Assembly (NCBI GenBank): GCA_965261925.1
Contig: OZ253486.1
Location: forward strand, 186,001-250,000
Reading direction: 5' to 3'
Length of the DNA stretch: 64,000 nt
Source of the DNA: Bin87 sp965261925
GTDB lineage: Bacteria; Chloroflexota; Dehalococcoidia; Lucifugimonadales; UBA3495
Position 1 is the stretch's first letter; each line of letters starts with the position of its first letter. Shown here piece after piece: positions 37,710 through 47,208 of the stretch. The translations under genes and the position numbers were made by a program. The notes beneath the pieces were generated by a model. The model saw only the letters and a program-made list of their open reading frames with translations, did no database searches and was not told where the DNA came from.

Positions 37710-37990
37710 AGCAGCACCTCTACGTTGATGATTTTTGCAAAGATGGGTCCACTCCGGTGAACCCGGCTTGGAAGGTGTTTCGAAAGTCCCTTCACCTTGG
37801 GGACAAGGGAAGTATCAAGGGGTGGCCTGCCTCCAGTGTTTGTACCACCCTCCATGATAGTGCGACAAGTACCTGATAACGCCGGTGGTGACTCAGGTCG
37901 TCAATGGCGGCGGGAAAACTTACCAATGCGGTGTTGACGGTCAGTGATCGATCCACCCGCGTGGCCAAATTTTATCCCCGCCGGTTATAG

Positions 37991-38712
37991 TGTTGACGTT
38001 CAGCGAGAATGTCCGCGTAAGTGGTCAGCAAGAATGTCACCCGTCTAGTCCGCGATGGTATCAAATGGTGATTCTGTAGGTGCTGCAGGAGTCCGCCAAC
38101 GCGGTGGACTCTCGGCGTCGATGTACCGCCTTACGGTATCTCTGTGGAGACCCAACTCCCTTGCCATCTTGCGAATGGACATGCCCTCGAGCTTGGCCTT
38201 CTGCACCGCGTCCCATCGGGCCTTTTCAGAAACGTCGGCCTCTTTGGTGAAATGGTCACCGTCATCGAGACCACGTCTTCATCGTCGATGACAGAACCGT
38301 GGCCGTTTTCTGTAGCTATCATGGTTAGTCGATCATGGGCGGTTTCCTGCGGTTCACGGAGGCCTTCGAGGTGAGGGGACGGGACAGCATTGCCTGAGGG
38401 AGGTTTGATGCCGTCTCGCAGAGACCCTGGACTTGGCGGCGCCTCCTGGACGGCAATGATGCATCCCTCACGCTGTAGCGACAGCCGGCCGGCCAGTCCC
38501 TCGTCGGCGTACCGCCGTTTGATGCGGAACACCGTGCGCGGCGACGTATCCAAAGCCTCCGCCACTTGGGACGCACTCCACCCTGCGTCAGTCTTGAGCG
38601 GGATGCGCGCCCGATTCATGATCCGAGCGGAATGCTGGCTGCTTCGAATCAACCGCTCTAGTTGGGCCCGATCTTCCGGCGATAACCGTACCCCATATTT
38701 CCCTACAACCAT
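37991..38712 (-). pseudogene. Chimeric relic: IS630-type HTH joined to ISNCY transposase C-terminus
   Basis: On the minus strand, codons from ~38712 read GKYGVRLSPEDRAQLERLI..NRARIPLKTD and WSASQVAEALDTSPRTVFRIKRR, an IS630-type N-terminus. Past RYADEGLAGRLSLQ the frame continues as the C-terminal part of the ISNCY transposase (VQEAPPSPGS, SPKRPTFLKR). The low-coordinate end has the ISNCY terminal repeat TGTTGACGTTCAGCGAG at 37991. This is a recombination product, not a working gene. Confidence 0.7.
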
Positions 38713-39175
38713 GGATGCCACATCTGCCGCACCGCTGTTTGTCCGTCAGCGCAGCAACCGTGGCCCGTTTTATCCTTTTTCCGCTAATGCAAGTTTGACT
38801 GAATACCAGGCCAACTGGTTCAGCACGTGATGGTATCGAGCATTGTTGCGGCGGCCGCTGAAACCCCTGTCGAGCGGCGCTGAATCCACCGTGCGCCGGC
38901 CCGGAGGTAAATATCCCGCTGCCCAGCCGGACTGGGGATTTTTCAAGTCCGGCGATGGAACAGCGTGGCGAAGGGTAAGAGGACCGATGAAACGACGTTC
39001 GGCAGGGTAAGCATGACTTGACCTGCCATGAGATGTCGGGTCAATCCAGCTTACCCCGCTTCGGTCAGTTTTCTAGTTGTTGTACGAAGTCCAAGCTAGT
39101 GCAATGGGCAACTTGTCTCGGCAACGCAGACGGGGCGAATGGTCTTCCGCCCCGATATGCTCTGTTGGCAACGAC
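38713..39175. other. Intergenic, mobile-element debris
   Basis: No gene. TTTTCTAGTTGTTGTACGAA near 39069 resembles the terminal repeat of the IS4/IS701-like elements at 45.8-48.8 kb and may be a solo end. Confidence 0.4.
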
Positions 39176-41197
39176 CTATCCCCGCCCGTTCCGCAGCAGG
39201 CGTCCGGGCGTCGCGCCGGTGGGCTCGCCGTCCTCAAAGGTGATTTCGCCGTTCACCAAGGTCCAGCGGTAGCCCTTAGCCTTCTGGATGCGGCGCCACT
39301 CGCCGCCGGGCAGGTCCTCGGCCACCTCTGACGGAAGCACTTCCAGCTTCTCCAGATCATAGATGACTACGTCTGCCGGCGCGCCCTCGCGCAGCGCGCC
39401 CCGGTCCTGGAATCCGCCGAAGTGAGCCGGCAGGTACGATAGCTTGAAGTGGGCGTCCTCCAGGGTAATGACCTTTTCGTCTCGCACTAGCCAGGCCAGC
39501 ATATCCGTCGGATAGATGCCGGCGGTCAGGAACTTGACGTGCGCGCCGCCGTCGGAAACACCGGCGACGACGTGGTTGGAGTCCAGTACCTCCGCCGTGA
39601 ACTGCGCCACATCACGACCCTGGGTGTCGGCGTAGAACTCCGTCGCCAGGTCGTCCTCCACGCACATGTCCAGCAGCGCGTCGATGACGTGCTTGCCCTC
39701 CTCGTCGGCGATTTGCTGAACGGTCAAGCCGGCTTGCGGGCTGGAGGCTTCGGTCTCATCCGGCGCCAGAGCAATCATGCGCCCATCGACGACGTTGACT
39801 ACGAAGGACTTCAAGCGCAACTCACCGTTGGTGATGCAACGTCCGCCGTCGTGCTCGTACTCGTAGCCGTGGGTATCGCAGACGAACTTGTCTCCGTCAT
39901 CGTCTACGCAACCGCCCTGGTGCGGGCAGACCACCGACAGCAGTTTGTAGCCGTCGCGGGTGTTGACCAAGAAGTAGTCAGCGCCGCTGACATCGACCTT
40001 GGCGGGCATACGGGTGAAGTCGGTCTCAGCGCCGATGTCAATCTTCACCTTGCGGGTCATCACCTGGAGGCTGCCCACGGAGCCGGGGGTAACCTGGGTG
40101 GGACGCCGGCCTGAGTCCCATTCTTCCTTTAGTTTCAGGCGCATCTCCGGATCGGACATCTTTGCTTTCCTGGTAGCCTTGTCGCCCAAGGTGACTTCAC
40201 GCCACATGGGGGTATCGTCGAACAGGTTCCAGTCTTCAAAGGTGAGTTCGAATCCACCGCGTCGGGTATTGCCTTGTCCGTAAACCCGCAAGCCGCGTTG
40301 AGCGCAACTCTCGAGCCAGCGGATGCGCTCGCGGTGCTGTTCGGGGTGTACGGAGTTGGGAGATACCGTCTGGTACAGCACTGGCCGGCCTGAGACTTCG
40401 GCTACCTTTTCAAAGAATAGGCGGGCCCCTTCGCCCAAAGGCCGCCCTTCCTCGCCGGTCTCCTGATAGGCCAACTCGATGAAGCCTTCATCCCGGTCCG
40501 CCAGCACCTTGGCGAAGGTCAGTACCTCGTGCTCGGACAGCATATCGGTAATCATCGGGGTACCGTCATAGTCCCGCTGCACCGAGTTGACTCCCAACAC
40601 CTGAGCCGACCAGCCACAGGCGCCATGATCCATGGCCTCGTGGATGAGCCGCGCCATTTCCTGCAGCTCGTCCTCCGTGGGGCGGCGCTTTTTGGCCTCT
40701 TCCCAACCCATGACCCAGGCGTAGAGCGGCGTCAACGGTACGTAGGTCAGGCAGTTCACCCCCTTGGGAGTGTTGGCTAGGCTGTCGATGAAGTCGGGGA
40801 AGGTGACCCAGTTCCAGGGCATCCCTTCCTTCATGGCGTCGTAGGGGATGGCCTCATTACGGGTCATGCTGAGCATCGCCCGGTCCCGGTCCTCCACCCG
40901 CGACGGCGCAAAGCCGAACCCGCAGTTGCCCAGGGCCACGGACGTAACGCCGTGCCAGCCTGACAGGGTGCAGTAGGGATCCCAGAAAATCTGGGCGTCG
41001 TAGTGAGTGTGCAGGTCAACGAATCCCGGCGCCACAATCAACCCTTTCGCGTCGATTACCCGATCGGTGGTGTCGCCGTTCAGCCCGCCAATCTTGGCGA
41101 TCCTGCCGTCCTTGATGGCAATGTCGCTCACGTACCGCGGCGTCCGCGTCCCGTCAACTATCGTGCCCTTCTTGATGATAATGTCGTAATCCGCCAT
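39176..41197 (-). CDS. Amidohydrolase-3 (D-aminoacylase-like) with an internal Rieske [2Fe-2S] domain
   Basis: This 673-residue fusion begins at ATG 41197 (AGGAGG 6 nt upstream). Residues 1-375 form the N-terminal part of a D-aminoacylase-type hydrolase: LHTHYDAQ (H63, H65) and GNCGFG (C92, the metal-bridging Cys of this family). Residues ~380-481 are a complete Rieske domain (C424-P-H426, C440-D-T-H443). Residues ~486-673 resume the hydrolase with VSDGGAH (D549) and the closing sandwich. In the paralogue at 1-807 a short linker occupies this place. The inserted domain is closest to the separate Rieske protein at 904-1272. Cytoplasmic. Redox-coupled hydrolysis, redox gating or electron delivery are possible roles (inference). 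Confidence 0.88.
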   Translation of the reverse strand: MADYDIIIKKGTIVDGTRTPRYVSDIAIKDGRIAKIGGLNGDTTDRVIDAKGLIVAPGFVDLHTHYDAQIFWDPYCTLSGWHGVTSVALGNCGFGFAPSRVEDRDRAMLSMTRNEAIPYDAMKEGMPWNWVTFPDFIDSLANTPKGVNCLTYVPLTPLYAWVMGWEEAKKRRPTEDELQEMARLIHEAMDHGACGWSAQVLGVNSVQRDYDGTPMITDMLSEHEVLTFAKVLADRDEGFIELAYQETGEEGRPLGEGARLFFEKVAEVSGRPVLYQTVSPNSVHPEQHRERIRWLESCAQRGLRVYGQGNTRRGGFELTFEDWNLFDDTPMWREVTLGDKATRKAKMSDPEMRLKLKEEWDSGRRPTQVTPGSVGSLQVMTRKVKIDIGAETDFTRMPAKVDVSGADYFLVNTRDGYKLLSVVCPHQGGCVDDDGDKFVCDTHGYEYEHDGGRCITNGELRLKSFVVNVVDGRMIALAPDETEASSPQAGLTVQQIADEEGKHVIDALLDMCVEDDLATEFYADTQGRDVAQFTAEVLDSNHVVAGVSDGGAHVKFLTAGIYPTDMLAWLVRDEKVITLEDAHFKLSYLPAHFGGFQDRGALREGAPADVVIYDLEKLEVLPSEVAEDLPGGEWRRIQKAKGYRWTLVNGEITFEDGEPTGATPGRLLRNGRG

Positions 41198-41320
41198 CAG
41201 TGCCTCCTGGTTGGAATTAGGTTCGGTGATTAATTGCGACTTTGATAACGAAATCCATACGAACATCGTCTGCGTGCCAGTCTAAATTACCACCAACGCC
41301 GGCGTCAATAATTGTTATTC

Positions 41321-42740
41321 TCAATAAGAGACTATACCGCACGCGTCCGCAGTTTCATCACCTGTGATTGCGAGAATGCCATCAGCTGGGCTCCCGACTA
41401 ACTGGGTGCTCACGCGGCAATTGGCGTGCCAGGAGGCGCCTGCGTGTTGTGTTCGGGAGCCATCGGACATGGGCACCAGTTGGTAGCCCAGTTGGGCGGC
41501 CCGACGCTTGGCAGCGCGCAACGCCCGCTGCTGATACTGACTTTCGTAGTAGTCTGCGCCTGCGTCCACGTAGTCCTGCCCGTACCGCAGCATGGAATAG
41601 ATGAGCTTGGTCAGCTTGTGCGCCGTGGCGGTGATCGCCTTGGGTGCGCCCAACTGAGCTTTCTTCCGGCGCAGAAAGGCACCCAGGGCACTGTCGGAGC
41701 GGTGCAGCCCGTGGGCGGCCAGACGCAACGCCGCTGCAGCCCGATTGGCGCTGGGCTTGGTCTTGGAGCTCCTGACCTTGCCCGCCGGTGACCCGGTTGT
41801 CGGGGCTCAGCCCCAGCCAGGACGCGAAGTGCTTGGCGCTCGGCCATTTGGTCATGTCGGCGCCAATTTCGCTGATGACCTTCAGCGCCGTGAAGCCGTC
41901 CACGCCGTCGATCCGGGTCAGGTTCACCCCAGTCATCCGATACAGGTGGGTTCTGATGTCGAAGCGCGGTGCGTTGCCCTGACTGCGTCGCCGGCCGTTC
42001 TCGGCGGGAGATCCGCCATCGCTGCGGTCCTCGAACTGCTCCAACTGGGCTGCAATCTCCCGGTCGCACTCGGCAATCTTGGCGTGATAGAACCGGTACA
42101 GTTCCAGGGCCTGGGTCAGCTCGAAGATGTGCTCCTCCCGCCAATGCCCCCGCAACGACTTGGCGAAGGTGTCCTGATCCGCTTTCACGCCTGGGCGACG
42201 AAACTGCGCCAGCTTGTGGGGGTCCCGTTCGCCGCTCACAATAGCGGCGATGATGTCCAGACCGGTCTTGCCGGTGATGTTGCTGATCACGTGCTGGAGC
42301 TTGACGTTCATCTGGGTCAGCGCCTTCTGCATGTGCTGGATATGATGGGAGGCGTACTGCACCAGCATGGCTCGTTGCCGCAGGTAACTGCGCAGGCGTC
42401 GTATGTCCGCCTCGGGACGAAACGCTCCGACGGCAGCCCGTAGGTGTGTAGCTGCTGGAGCCACTGGCAGTCCAGCACGTCGGTCTTGCGACAGGGTCTT
42501 TCGATTGTCATCGTGGGGGACGACACGAGGCGGCGGCCGCGGGGCAACGCGTCGGTTTTTGGCAGGCGGCGTTGCTACGGCGACGAGATTGCCACGCTTC
42601 GCTCGCAATGACATTTAGCAAAATCGAATGACCCTGGTCTTGCGACCGGATACGTGCTTGATGCGCCTGGGGTCCACCAGCATCACCTGAAAGCCCCGCT
42701 CTTCCAGCACTCCGAACAGGGGTATCCAGTACACGCCGGT
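41321..42740 (-). pseudogene. IS110-family transposase, frameshifted and MITE-interrupted
   Basis: Readable blocks: SHHIQHMQKALTQMNVKLQH, LYRMTGVNLTRIDGVDGFTA, ISEIGADMTKWPSAKHFASW, LGLSPDNRVTGG, then in another frame LGAFLRRKKAQLGAPKAIT and HKLTKLIYSMLRYGQDYVD. These are the IS110/IS1111 RuvC-like and transposase_20 parts. A one-base shift lies near 41770 and a 143-bp MITE splits the N-terminal part. The first ~60 codons are lost at an IS21 junction near 42740. Confidence 0.8.
42493..42635. mobile_element. 143-bp MITE with 11-bp target duplication
   Basis: Inverted ends AGGGTCTTTCGATT and AATCGAATGACCCT differ at one position. GGTCTTGCGAC flanks both sides (42482-42492 and 42636-42646). The interior contains CACGCTTCGCTCGCAATGAC, a palindrome-derived motif frequent in bacterial interspersed repeats. 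Confidence 0.88.
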
Positions 42741-43060
42741 GGACCGAACCTTCCGGTCATTCCTGACGCCCGATCTGCTCATCCTGGACGACCTGGGGCT
42801 CCATGGCCTCACCCCTCAGCAGTCCGCCGATCTCTACGAGCTCATCCTCAACCGGCACCGGTCGTCCAGCTTCGTCATCACCAGCAACCGCGCCGTGGAC
42901 GAGTGGCTCAGCCTCTTCGACGATCCCATCCTGGGCAACAGCGCCCTGGACCGACTGGCCAATGACAGCTACCAGATCGTCATCGAAGGCGCCAGCTACC
43001 GGGAGCGGCTATCGCCACACCGCTCCCTGCTGGGCAAAGGGGGTGATGGACCGAACAACA
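42741..43060 (+). pseudogene. istB: IS21-family istB C-terminal relic
   Basis: Reads FLTPDLLILDDLGLHGLTPQQ (Walker B), DLYELILNRHRSSSFVITSN, RAVDEWLSLFDDPILGNSAL and ASYRERLSPH: the C-terminal half of the IstB ATPase, abutting the IS110 relic. The N-terminal Walker A part is missing. Confidence 0.8.
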
Positions 43061-43410
43061 CCAACCTGATATTTACCAATCATCGCGCTTCCAGGGCCGG
43101 TCAATGACCGTGAATACGGCTGCGCAAAGACTCTGAATAACGACACGTAGGACGCTTCCATCTCCGCCATCGTCAGTTCTCCACGCTCCATTTGCTCCCG
43201 CACCCGCGCTTCCGCGCCCGCCACGCTCAACGGAACGGTCCCGGTCTCCCCAGACACCATCCGCCGGTGCAGCGCGCTGTTGTCATCCGCCATGCACTCC
43301 GCGTACTCACGCGCCAGCCGATCGCCGGAGGCTTCCCCAGAAGACTCGCAGCCCGCCAGTCCCACCCCCAAACAAACCAGGGCCAGGACCGTCGCAACCA
43401 CTCGCCTCAT
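43009..43410 (-). CDS. Small lipoprotein of unknown function, C-terminus probably altered
   Basis: From ATG 43410 the protein (133 residues) has a lipoprotein signal (VLALVCLGVGLAGC, C21), an acidic-helical region (LAREYAECMADDNSALHRRM) and the repeat-like ARVREQMERGELTMAEMEASY. The last ~35 residues run into the istB relic on the opposite strand, so the native end may have been replaced. It is probably anchored to the outer face of the membrane. Family not recognised. Confidence 0.5.
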   Translation of the reverse strand: MRRVVATVLALVCLGVGLAGCESSGEASGDRLAREYAECMADDNSALHRRMVSGETGTVPLSVAGAEARVREQMERGELTMAEMEASYVSLFRVFAQPYSRSLTGPGSAMIGKYQVGVVRSITPFAQQGAVWR

Positions 43411-43661
43411 CTCTCCTGCATCCCGTCGATTACGTGAACTGACCAAGGTCGGGCACGTCCGCCGTCGCCGTGCGCCGGTGACGCCGGCAACCGAGCCGTT
43501 GTTGATGATCGACAATTGTACAGCGCGTGCACTGACCATCGACCCTGGCCGCTGACACCGAAGGAAAGTCCCGGCCCAAAGCTGCGGCCGGAATTGCTCA
43601 CCCGTCTGCGCTACACTGTTCCCAGGCCAGAACGATCTGCCGCATCCTCCAGGTAAACGCC

Positions 43662-44165
43662 ATGACCTACGCCCGCAACACCACCGTCGCCGTCAACCGC
43701 ACCCGCGACGAGATCGAACAGACCTTGAACCGGTACGGCGCCGACAGCTTCGCCTACGCCACCCAGGGCAACCTGGCCACCGTCATCTTCGCCATGCAGA
43801 ACCGCCGCATCCGCTTCGTCCTGGAGCTGCCCGATCCCGACGACTTCCAGCTGAGCAACCACAACCCGCCCCGGGAGCGCAGCGCCAGAGCTCGGGAAGA
43901 AGCCCACGACCAGGCCAGCCGCCAGAGGTGGCGCGCCCTGCTGCTGGTAATCAAGGCCAAGCTGGAGGCCGTCACCGCCGGCATCTCCACCATCGAGGCC
44001 GAGTCCCTCGCCAACATCGTCCTGCCCGACAACACCACCGCCGGCCAGTGGATCCTGCCACAGATCGACCGGGCCTACCGCACCGGCGAGATGCCGCCCC
44101 TGCTGCCGGCAGCCGGAAACTCCGACCCGCGATCCGGCGGTCCCATTCCGTTGCCCCCTGCCTGA
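43662..44165 (+). CDS. Phage/mobile-element-type conserved protein
   Basis: This 167-residue protein has the pattern of a protein common in prophages and integrative elements: N-terminal TVAVNRTRDEIEQTLNRYGADSFAYA, IRFVLELPDP, then RWRALLLVIKAKLEAVTAGIST and IVLPDNTTAGQWILPQIDRAYRTGEMP. The biochemical role is unknown. The start at 43662 has no strong ribosome site. Together with the next gene it suggests a fragment of a phage or ICE module. Confidence 0.65.
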   Translation: MTYARNTTVAVNRTRDEIEQTLNRYGADSFAYATQGNLATVIFAMQNRRIRFVLELPDPDDFQLSNHNPPRERSARAREEAHDQASRQRWRALLLVIKAKLEAVTAGISTIEAESLANIVLPDNTTAGQWILPQIDRAYRTGEMPPLLPAAGNSDPRSGGPIPLPPA

Positions 44166-44273
44166 GCGCCGCTTCCACGGTTGGAAGCGCAATCCCCCCG
44201 TGGGATAATCACCCCGGCGGACCGGCCGCTGGACGGGCATTTTCACCGCAGACCTTCCGCCGTGGAGGAGCCG

Positions 44274-44534
44274 ATGGTGGAACGACGACAACCCCCAGTG
44301 TCCGAGCTGGCCCTGGCCGACGCCCTCGAGCGCCTCGTCGTCATGATCGAGGAGCTCAGGATCGATGTGGGCCTCCGCGTGGCGGTCACCATCGACGACA
44401 CCCAGATGCTTAAGCTCACCTTCTCCGGCACTCCCGACACCGGCTTCCCCCTGCATCGGGAAGTGCACGATATCCCCGGCGAGGTGGTCCGCCGCGTCTG
44501 GAACGAGGGACTGCGCGGCTACGAGGTCGTCTAG
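44274..44534 (+). CDS. Small protein of unknown function in a phage-like pair
   Basis: This 86-residue protein has a strong GGAGGAG just before its ATG. It is alpha-beta in pattern (LALADALERLVVMIEELRIDVGL, LKLTFSGTPDTGFPLHREVHDI). It lies 108 bp after the phage-type gene in the same direction and ends 3 bp before the convergent Fic pseudogene. No family recognised. Confidence 0.5.
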   Translation: MVERRQPPVSELALADALERLVVMIEELRIDVGLRVAVTIDDTQMLKLTFSGTPDTGFPLHREVHDIPGEVVRRVWNEGLRGYEVV

Positions 44535-44536
44535 CT

Positions 44537-45810
44537 TCACAGCGGGCGTCTCGGCACGCCGCGAACCGGCGGCGACACCAGAGTATCATCCGCTGGGCTG
44601 GCGAGACGCCGTTCCAACGCCGTGAACACGTCGATGAGTTCGGGCGCCTCAAAGGCGCGGTTGCGACGTCCCACGCTGACCTGGACCAGCACTCCCGCTT
44701 CCACCAGACGGTCCATGGCCTGGTTGGCCGCCTGGAAGGAACGCCCGGTCAGCTCGGCCGCGGTCGCCACGGTGAGCACCGGCGCCGCCGGCAGCGCCCC
44801 GATCAGCCGCCGCACCGCCGAGTCTCGACGAGGATTGCCCGCTCGCTGGCGCCAGGTTTCCTGTAGTTGCCGCACTCGTTCCTGAAACCACCCGGCATCC
44901 GCAACCGCCCAGCCACAGGCGGAGGCAAACAGCGCCACCCAGCGGTTGATACCGATGTGCGCAGCTTCCGATCCCGTCCCGCCCGCGTATCGCGTGGATG
45001 TCAGACCCGCCACGTAGTCATCCGCCCAGGTGGACAGAACCAGGGAAACCGGAGGCAGGAACCGTGTTGCGATCCCGCGTCGGCGCAGCACCAGGTGGAT
45101 CAGCGCCCGTCCGGCGCGCCCGTTGCCGTCCACGAAGGGATGGATGGTCTCGAACTGGGCGTGGGCAACTGCCGCCTGGGCCAGCGCCGGCAGTCCATCG
45201 TCATTGCAGAAGGCGATCAGGTCATCCAGCAGGGTAGGGACATCCTCCGGAGGTGGCGGAACGAACGCTGCCGAACAGGGGTTGTGGCCGCTGCCGCCGG
45301 TCCAGTTCTGCACCGTGCGGACACGGCCGCCGTGTTCCTCCAGGCGGGTCCCCGCCAGGAGACGACGATGCACCTCCAACAAGACGTCCAGAGTGATCGG
45401 ACCGTTCGGTTCCACCGCGTCCATTCCCAGACCATGGCATCGACGTTGGCCAGCACCTCGGCGGCTGTGACGTCACGAGCCTCCTCGCCCAGTTGACGAG
45501 CCGCATCGGCCCGAAGCAGCCGTCTTCCCCCTACCACCAGACCCTCGATGCGGGAGGACGCCACGGCCTCGGCTCTCAACAGCAATCGCGCCAGTGCCTC
45601 GGTATCGGCCAGGGCATCCACCCTCCCGTTGAGCCTGACCAGGTCGGCCTCGGCGTCCGAGATGTCCGCGGCCACGTCGCCATCGAAGGCGAAACGGCGA
45701 ATGGCCAATGGATCCGGCAGGTAGACCGAGTATCGACACGGCCTGCGATCGCGCCGGGTCAGCCCAGCGAAATCGGGTTCCCAGATACGTTCCTCACCGG
45801 GCTTTGTACC
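44537..45810 (-). pseudogene. Fic-family protein with winged-helix C-terminus, frameshifted and 5'-cut
   Basis: Domains in order: N-terminal Fic_N-like part with the inhibitory-type motif ASSRIEGL, the Fic core with TIHPFVDGNGRAGRALIH, and a C-terminal winged helix (LTVATAAELTGRSFQAANQAMD). The frame changes by one base near 45425, just before PNGPITLDVLLEVHRRLL. The original start was removed by the IS4/IS701-like element whose end lies at ~45802. Family members AMPylate proteins and often act as toxins or regulators. Confidence 0.8.
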
Positions 45811-47208
45811 AAAGCTAGGCAAATTATGAAAACAGGGTAAGCTGGCCTGACCCCATCTTTCACAAAAAGGCCAGACCATGCTTACCCTGCCGGATGCCAT
45901 GCTACCCGTTCTCAGTCCCTTCGCAACGCTGTTTCAAACCCGAACCTGGATCAAAGCCCAGCTACTGCTGGTCGGCGCGATACTGGCTCCAGGCCAGCGC
46001 ACGGTGGCCTCGGCGCATGGGCCGCAGCGACGACTGCAACTATGCCCGCTACCATCACGTGCTCAACCGTGCCGTGTGGTCGCCACTTCAGGTGTCCCAG
46101 GTCCTGCTGACGTTGTTAATCCAGCATCTGGACCAGGGTGATGGCCCCCTGGTTTTCGGCATACGAGCCTTTTGCCAAATCGGGAAACCGTGGAGCGACG
46201 CGGCGGTCCTAAAATCAAAGCCCGGGGCATCTACCGCGATGCGGTGCGTTCCAGCCGCAGCTATCTGGTCAAGGTCAGCGGCTTGCGCTGGGTTTACCTG
46301 ATGTGGCTGGGCCACGTCCCCTGGGCCGGACGCTATTGGGCTTTGCCGGTGCTGACCGTTTTGGCGCCTTCGGCCGAGTATCACCGCCAGCGCGGACGGT
46401 CTCACCAAAAGCTCACCGACCGGGCCCAGCAGATGATCCGACAACTCCGCCGCTGGCTGCCCCATCGACCTCTGGTACTGGTGGGCGATAGCGGTTACGC
46501 CGTCCCCGTATCGTAGCACGGGGCAGGCTATGGACCTGCTCCACTGCTGCCAATCGCTGCCCAAACCCGTTACCTTCATCACCCGATTGCGGCTGGATGC
46601 CGGCCTCTATGCGCCAGCGCCAACCCGTCGGCCCGGCCAGAACGGGCGTCCAGCGGTGAAGGGCGCGCGCCTGCCCACGCTGAAAGCGCTCCTGGACCAG
46701 GGCGACACCTCCTGGGAGCAGACGACAGTGGCTTGGTACGACAACACGACCCGCGCGGTGGAAATCACCTCGCAAACCGCACTCTGGTATCACACCGGCA
46801 AACCGCCCGTGCCCCTGCGCTGGGTCCTGGTGCGAGACCCCAACGGCGAGTTCGATCCCCAAGCCCTACTCTGCACCAACCCAGCCATTGACCCAGCGCA
46901 GATCCTGGAATGGTTTGTGCTGCGCTGGCAGCTGGAGGTCACTTCCATGGAAACCAGGGCTCACCTGGGCGTGGAGACCCAGCGCCAGTGGTCCGACCGC
47001 GCCATCGCCCGCACCACGCCAATCCTGATGGGGCTCTTTTCCTGGATTGCCCTGGCCGCCCACCGGTTACAGCAACAACGGCCCATGGCCTAGCGCACCG
47101 CGGCCTGGTACGCCAAACCGGCGCCCACCTTCGTCCTCGATGCCATCGCCCTGGTGCGTCGCCACCTGTGGCTGGCGTCGGAGGGTTTTTCAATGTCGAC
47201 CGCCGAAC

